From positions 1-41,620 of the forward strand of contig JAFTZU010000041.1 of assembly GCA_017461005.1 (NCBI GenBank): a stretch of DNA of 41,620 nt, given 5' to 3'. The notes beneath the pieces are model-generated. The model did not search any database. It worked only from the letters and a program-made list of their open reading frames with translations, and was not told the DNA's origin. The translations under genes were made by a program, and so were the position numbers. Positions 37,607 through 41,620 of the stretch are shown here, one piece after another; the stretch's first letter is position 1, and each line of letters opens with the position of its first letter. Origin of the DNA: Clostridia bacterium (GTDB lineage: Bacteria > Bacillota > Clostridia > Oscillospirales > Acutalibacteraceae).

Positions 37607-39346
37607 ATGGCAGAAAAAACGATGGAACCCATCATCGAATTCAAGAACGTATCGAAACGCTACAAGCTCTACTCGGGCAACCGTCAGAGACTGGCGAGCG
37701 TATTCTTCAAAAACCTCAACATCAAGACGAAAGACGCCGTCAACGACATGAGCTTCTCGGTCATGCCGGGTGAGGCCGTCGCCCTCGTCGGCAGCAACGG
37801 CGCCGGCAAGTCGACCGTCCTCAAAATGATCACCGGCGTCTGCTTCCCGACCGAAGGCGAGATCACGGTCAACGGCCGCGTCTCCGCGCTGCTCGAGCTG
37901 ACCGCGGGCTTCGAAGGGGAGATGACCGGACGGGAGAACATCTACCTCCGCGGTACGACCCTCGGCCTTCCTCCGGAAGAGATCAAACGGCTGGAGCCGG
38001 ACATCGTCGAATTCGCCGACATCGGCGAGTACATGGACCAGCCGGTCCGTTCCTACTCGAGCGGTATGAAAGCCCGCCTCGGGTTCGCGATCAACGCCAA
38101 CGTCCATCCCGAGATCCTCATCGTCGATGAGGCCCTTTCCGTGGGCGATAAGTCCTTCAAGGAAAAATGTCTCGAGAAGGTCCGTCAGCTCATCGCCGAC
38201 GACAATGTCACGCTGCTGCTGGTCACCCATAACGCCAACACGGCGAAGCAGTTCTGCGAACGGGGCATCTTCATCCAGAAGGGCACCGTCAAGTACGACG
38301 GACCCATCGAGGAAGCCGTCGCCCGGTACGAGAAGGAACTCAAGAAAAAGAAGAAAAAGAAAAAAGAGGCCAAGGCACAGGAGGCGGCTGCGATCGCCAA
38401 CGTGGCAGAGGCCATCAAACATAAGGAGAACAGCATGAAAACGACACTGGTCATCATGGCCGCCGGCATCGGCAGCCGCTTCGGGACCGGGATCAAACAG
38501 ATGGAGGCGGTCGGCCCCAGCGGCGAGCTGATCATCGACTACTCCATCCACGATGCCATCGAAGCCGGATTCAACAAGATCGTTTTCGTCATCCGGAAAG
38601 ACCTCGACAAGGACTTCCGGGAGATCATCGGCGACCGCACCGAGCAGAAGATCGAAGTCGCTTACGCCTATCAGGATCTGAACGATCTGCCCGAAGGCTT
38701 CACCGCCGGCGAGCGGACCAAGCCCTGGGGCACCGGTCAGGCGGTCCTGGCCTGCCGCGGCCTCGTGAACGAGCCCTTCGCCATCATCAATGCCGATGAC
38801 TACTACGGCAAGGAAGCCTTCGTCCAGATCCACGACTTCCTGCAGAAAGGGAAAGCCACCGTCGAGAACGGGGTCCAGCACCTCTGCATGGCGGGCTTCC
38901 AGCTGAAGAACACCCTCTCCGACAACGGCACCGTCACCCGCGGTGTCTGCAAGGAAGAGAACGGTCTTCTGACCGACATCGTCGAGACCCACAACATCGA
39001 GAGACTCGAGGGCCGTGCCGCGGTCCGCGAGGGCGACGACATCACCTGGTACGATGACGAGACGCCGGTCTCCATGAACATGTGGGGCCTTCCGGCCGAC
39101 TTCATCGGGGTCCTCGAAGAGCGGTTCCCGGAATTCCTGAAGAACATCCCCGAAGGGGACCTGAAAGCCGAATTCCTCATCCCGGTCATCATCGGCGACC
39201 TCATCAAAGAGGGGAAAGCCGACTGCGTCGTCCTTCCGACGACCGACAAGTGGTTCGGCATGACCTACAAAGAAGACATCCCCACCGTCAAGGACGCGTT
39301 CAAAGACCTCGTCGCGAACGGCGTCTACCCCGAGAACATCAAATAA
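37607..39346 (+). CDS. Fusion: polysaccharide ABC exporter ATPase (Wzt/TagH-like) and sugar-type nucleotidyltransferase
   Basis: 579 residues in one open frame. Residues 1-245 are an ABC ATPase of the Wzt/TagH group: Walker A G62-S-N-G-A-G-K-S-T70, signature Y150-S-S-G-M-K-A, Walker B I-L-I-V-D-E-A at about 170-176, H208 switch. A run of Lys and Ala/Glu (246-276) links to residues 277-579, an NTP_transferase domain (M-A-A-G-I-G-S-R-F-G at 284-293, I-I-N-A-D-D-Y-Y-G as metal site). M277 (ATG 38435) is preceded by AAGGAG with 6-base spacing, so a separate 303-residue nucleotidyltransferase can be made as well as the fusion. It should activate a sugar or alditol for the exported glycan. The stop overlaps the lysozyme start by 1 base (TAATG). 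Confidence 0.85.
   Translation: MAEKTMEPIIEFKNVSKRYKLYSGNRQRLASVFFKNLNIKTKDAVNDMSFSVMPGEAVALVGSNGAGKSTVLKMITGVCFPTEGEITVNGRVSALLELTAGFEGEMTGRENIYLRGTTLGLPPEEIKRLEPDIVEFADIGEYMDQPVRSYSSGMKARLGFAINANVHPEILIVDEALSVGDKSFKEKCLEKVRQLIADDNVTLLLVTHNANTAKQFCERGIFIQKGTVKYDGPIEEAVARYEKELKKKKKKKKEAKAQEAAAIANVAEAIKHKENSMKTTLVIMAAGIGSRFGTGIKQMEAVGPSGELIIDYSIHDAIEAGFNKIVFVIRKDLDKDFREIIGDRTEQKIEVAYAYQDLNDLPEGFTAGERTKPWGTGQAVLACRGLVNEPFAIINADDYYGKEAFVQIHDFLQKGKATVENGVQHLCMAGFQLKNTLSDNGTVTRGVCKEENGLLTDIVETHNIERLEGRAAVREGDDITWYDDETPVSMNMWGLPADFIGVLEERFPEFLKNIPEGDLKAEFLIPVIIGDLIKEGKADCVVLPTTDKWFGMTYKEDIPTVKDAFKDLVANGVYPENIK
38342..38367 (+). other. A-rich lysine tract at the fusion junction
   Basis: Eight consecutive Lys codons form runs of up to six A. 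Such runs can promote polymerase or ribosome slippage, which could end the ATPase separately from the fused enzyme. A standalone Wzt would normally end close to here. Confidence 0.35.
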
Positions 39347-40113
39347 TGGGCCGAAAACGGGGCCGGGGCGGCTCTTTTCAAAAGAAGGCAAAAAAGTTCT
39401 GGAAACAGAATCAGACACTCATCAAAGGCGGACTGCAGTTCCTTGTGATCGCGGTCGTCGTCCTTGTGATCGCGATCCCGTTCATGAGAGTCGACAATCC
39501 CGGCAACACCTACGGCATCGACGTGTCGTCCCACAACGGGACCGTCCGGTGGAACGAGGTCGCCGAAAACGGTGTCCAGTTCGCAGTCATCCGGGCCGGG
39601 GTCCGCACCTCGCGCACCGGGGAGATCTACCAGGACCAGCAGTTCAAACGGAACATGAGACGGGCCTGGTTCCACCATGTAGACCGGGGCGTCTACTTCT
39701 ACTCTCAGGCTATCAATGAGGACGAGGCGAGGGAAGAGGCGGAAGCCGTGCTGAAAAGCCTCTCCGGCGCCAATCTGAAGCTTCCGGTCTTCCTCGATAT
39801 CGAGGACACCGGTACGGAAGGAAAGGGCCGTGCTGACGGGCTGACGAAAGAACAGAGGACGTCGATCGCCCTCGCCTTTGCCGAAGTCATCGCGGACAAG
39901 GGATACACCCCTGGCGTCTACGCGAACCGCTGGTACCTGAACGACCGGCTGGACGCCGCTGCCCTGAAGGAGGCCGGCATCGCCATCTGGCTCGCGGAGT
40001 ACACGAACAACGAACGCCCCGCATACAGCGGAGCGTACGATTACTGGCAATATTCCAAAACGGGCCGTGTGCCCGGTATCGACGGAGCCGTGGACCTCGA
40101 CCGGCTGCCTTAG
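39346..40113 (+). CDS. Membrane-anchored GH25 lysozyme
   Basis: 255 residues. Basic N-terminus and one transmembrane helix (about 28-47) place the enzyme outside the membrane. The GH25 N-acetylmuramidase domain spans about 55-255: Y-G-I-D59-V-S-S-H-N-G, W-N-E-V, F-A-V-I-R-A-G, and the catalytic pair D151-I-E153 in F-L-D-I-E-D, then W-L-A-E-Y-T and Y-D-Y-W-Q-Y-S. It cleaves peptidoglycan glycan strands. The ATG at 39346 shares its A with the preceding stop (TAATG), so translation is probably by reinitiation, since no strong ribosome-binding site is seen. The 3' end overlaps the convergent tetR gene by 4 bases. Confidence 0.88.
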   Translation: MGRKRGRGGSFQKKAKKFWKQNQTLIKGGLQFLVIAVVVLVIAIPFMRVDNPGNTYGIDVSSHNGTVRWNEVAENGVQFAVIRAGVRTSRTGEIYQDQQFKRNMRRAWFHHVDRGVYFYSQAINEDEAREEAEAVLKSLSGANLKLPVFLDIEDTGTEGKGRADGLTKEQRTSIALAFAEVIADKGYTPGVYANRWYLNDRLDAAALKEAGIAIWLAEYTNNERPAYSGAYDYWQYSKTGRVPGIDGAVDLDRLP

Positions 40114-40664
40114 TCCGACGGCTCGTCCGTTGCCCAGAGGTATCCCTGGAACTCTTCGGGGACCGTCATGTAAAGGGCATGGGCAGCCTCCTCCGGAGAC
40201 ATGTCGTACCGGCCCCGGATCCAATCTTCATACATGTAACTGCAACCGCCGCAGAAGACACGAAGCTTCAGCTTCTCGACTTCTGTGAGCGGTTTTTTTC
40301 GGTTCGCTTCCACGATCCCCTTTGCGGCTTCATAGCTGTAGTCGGCGATGAAGTGGGAGAGGGAGTTGATGCCGGTGGAGTCGAACATGCGGACGAGGGG
40401 TTGCCAGTAGGTGCGGCCCATCTGGTAGAAGATGAGGAAGAGGTCCTCGAGGGTGTCGATGCGCTCCGGCGTGAAGGCCGTGTCCACCATCTGTTTATAG
40501 TTGTAGTTCATGACGTCGTACTTGTCGGTGAAGTACCGGTAGAAGGTGGCACGGGAGACGCCGGCCTCCTTCACGAGCATGGAGACCGTGATCTTTGAAA
40601 AACCGACCCGTTCCACGAGGCGGTCGAAGGCGTGTAAAATGGTCAGTCGAGTCCGTTCGGGCAT
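40110..40664 (-). CDS. TetR/AcrR family transcriptional regulator
   Basis: 184 residues. N-terminal TetR helix-turn-helix (about 8-55: I-T-V-S-M-L-V-K-E-A-G-V-S-R-A-T-F-Y-R-Y-F); the C-terminal ligand domain resembles the TetR_C_8 (DhaS-like) group and contains a C-G-G-C pair near 140. Minus-strand ribosome-binding site AAAGGGAGG. Divergent from the Cys-rich oxidoreductase-like gene at 40844, with a near-palindrome over its own -35, so it probably controls itself and perhaps the divergent gene. Its end overlaps the lysozyme stop (TTAG) with no terminator between. Confidence 0.85.
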   Translation of the reverse strand: MPERTRLTILHAFDRLVERVGFSKITVSMLVKEAGVSRATFYRYFTDKYDVMNYNYKQMVDTAFTPERIDTLEDLFLIFYQMGRTYWQPLVRMFDSTGINSLSHFIADYSYEAAKGIVEANRKKPLTEVEKLKLRVFCGGCSYMYEDWIRGRYDMSPEEAAHALYMTVPEEFQGYLWATDEPSD

Positions 40665-40698
40665 ATTGACGAACCTCCCTTTATTAGTAACGGATTAC

Positions 40699-40744
40699 TT
40701 GAGACATTACAGTTATATTGTATCATATTGAGACAGTGTGTCAA
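40699..40744. promoter_or_regulatory. tetR control region: promoter and operator-like repeats
   Basis: Minus-strand promoter TTGACA (40744-40739), 16-base spacer, TACAAT (40722-40717). The -35 is in a 17-bp near-palindrome TTGAGACAGTGTGTCAA (40728-40744), and its left arm TTGAGACA also occurs at 40699-40706, 29 bases away (about three helical turns). This is a probable autoregulatory operator. Confidence 0.55.
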
Positions 40745-40843
40745 TTGTGTCGCGTGTGGGCTTCTTCCGTACATCGCCCCCTGTTTGATAAAATGTTTAT
40801 GGCATATAGTTATGGTTTTAACAATGTTTTTGGGAGGTAATTT

Positions 40844-41620
40844 ATGTTCCGTACACCACACACGCTCACCGATGGTGAGAAAAAATGTCTGGAGCCCTAC
40901 TGGGAGGAAACCAAAGGGCAGGCGCCCCGAAAAAACCTCATCAAACTGGTCCGGCACATCAACATGTTCAACCCGGTCCCGGATGAGAATTCCTGGGAGT
41001 ACATCTTCTTCAACCGCCAGCTCTCCGACGCGCAGGTCGACTTCGCGCTGAAGATGAAACACCGGCACGCTTACACCATTCCGGAACTGGCCGCGGAAGA
41101 AAACATGAGCATCGAAGACACGGCGCAGATGGTCTATGACCTCTGCTACATCGGACTGCTCGAATACTGCAACAAACCCGGCGAAGAGGACAAGTGCCAG
41201 CTGCCGGTCTTCGCACCCGGTTCCATGGAATCCACCGTCATGACGAAGGAACGGACGGACAAGTACCCCGAGACCGCTCCCGCATTCCTGAACTACGTCC
41301 TCGACCTTCAGAAGAAGATCACCTGGGGCGGTTACATGGGCGTCGCGCTCATGCGTGCCATCCCCGTCGAAAAGGCGATCGAGAACGAGACCCGCAAGGT
41401 CGACTGGGAAGAGATCTCCTACTGGCTCGACTGGGCCGGCGAGAGCATCGGCGTCGCTCCCTGTGAATGCCGCAAACTCCGCGTCATGTGCGGCGAAGGC
41501 ACCGCCGACCTCGAAGGCGAATGGTGCATCAACCTCGGTGAGTATGCTGAGAGCTGCATCCGTATGGGCAAGGCCCGCCGTCTGACGAGAGCCGATGCTG
41601 AGGAGAAACTGAAGAGAGCC
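40844..41620 (+). CDS. Cys-rich oxidoreductase-like protein, N-terminal part (3' truncated)
   Basis: 259 codons are visible and the frame is open to the window end. The N-terminal ~120 residues contain a winged-helix-like region (Y-T-I-P-E-L-A-A-E-E-N-M-S-I-E-D-T-A). Further on are C-E-C-R-K-L-R-V-M-C, E-W-C-I-N-L-G-E-Y-A-E-S-C-I-R-M-G-K-A-R-R-L and R-A-D-A-E-E. This C-x-C-R ... C ... G-x-A-R-R ... E-A pattern is known from ferredoxin-like N-terminal parts of larger FAD- or Fe-S-dependent oxidoreductases in anaerobes; the rest of the protein is outside the window. The start is fixed by GGGAGG 6-7 bases upstream. Divergent from tetR over 179 bases. Confidence 0.55.
   Translation, partial: MFRTPHTLTDGEKKCLEPYWEETKGQAPRKNLIKLVRHINMFNPVPDENSWEYIFFNRQLSDAQVDFALKMKHRHAYTIPELAAEENMSIEDTAQMVYDLCYIGLLEYCNKPGEEDKCQLPVFAPGSMESTVMTKERTDKYPETAPAFLNYVLDLQKKITWGGYMGVALMRAIPVEKAIENETRKVDWEEISYWLDWAGESIGVAPCECRKLRVMCGEGTADLEGEWCINLGEYAESCIRMGKARRLTRADAEEKLKRA

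Noticed and set aside
1..41620. CRISPR arrays, rRNA genes, prophage or insertion sequences
   Set aside because: No regularly spaced direct repeats, rRNA sequence, phage structural genes or transposase frames were seen anywhere in the window.

Overview
The window looks like chromosomal DNA of an anaerobic, GC-rich member of the Firmicutes, most likely a gut or rumen Clostridia (this is an inference). The evidence is: AGGAGG-type Shine-Dalgarno sites, sigma-A-like promoters and many intrinsic terminators; a flavodiiron/rubredoxin oxidase; a 3H-domain niacin repressor; YabE-type and CHAP/SH3 wall proteins; a permuted GH3 beta-glucosidase; and 22-residue aromatic wall-type repeats. Codon use is strongly biased to C-ending codons, except in two likely highly expressed genes at 17.5-19.3 kb. 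No rRNA, complete tRNA, CRISPR array, transposase or phage gene was seen.

Layout. 0-3.5 kb: 3' end of a family-3 solute-binding protein, a four-domain flavodiiron protein and a PfoR-type PTS EIIC membrane protein. 3.5-10.8 kb: a cell-surface block with two paralogous CHAP-SH3 proteins, a membrane-anchored C39-like peptidase with a Thr-rich tail, a Na/Pi cotransporter on the minus strand and an SGNH hydrolase with four aromatic repeats. Both CHAP genes and the Na/Pi gene carry WalR/PhoP-like direct repeats just downstream of their -10 elements. 10.8-14.8 kb: an FAD oxidoreductase, a nitroreductase fused to a PTS EIIA domain, and two tandem HypB-like GTPases. 14.8-23.3 kb: permuted GH3 enzyme, an OB-fold-like anchored protein with a duplicated start module, a polytopic membrane protein (DUF5692-like), a YgjP-like metallopeptidase, an SseB-like protein, a tyrosine phosphatase and a secreted lipase-like protein.

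23.3-30.2 kb is biosynthetic: nadA diverges from nadB-nadC-niaR across a short control region with palindromes on both promoters (de novo NAD synthesis under its own niacin repressor), followed by proB-proA-proC (proline from glutamate). 30.3-40.1 kb is envelope-related: a YabE-like 3D-domain protein, a J-domain membrane protein, a zinc-ribbon membrane protein, UDP-galactopyranose mutase, two GT2 glycosyltransferases, an ABC polysaccharide exporter whose ATPase is fused in frame to a nucleotidyltransferase, and a membrane-anchored GH25 lysozyme. Together these suggest synthesis and export of a galactofuranose-containing surface glycan. The window ends with a TetR-type regulator diverging from a Cys-rich oxidoreductase-like gene that runs off the end.

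The most unusual items are the nitroreductase-EIIA fusion, the ABC ATPase-nucleotidyltransferase fusion with a well-placed internal start, two homologous structured units in the 640-base gap before the ABC exporter (candidate small RNAs or peptide leaders), the tandem hypB pair in which one copy has lost a metal-binding His, and the shared direct-repeat boxes on the wall-hydrolase genes.
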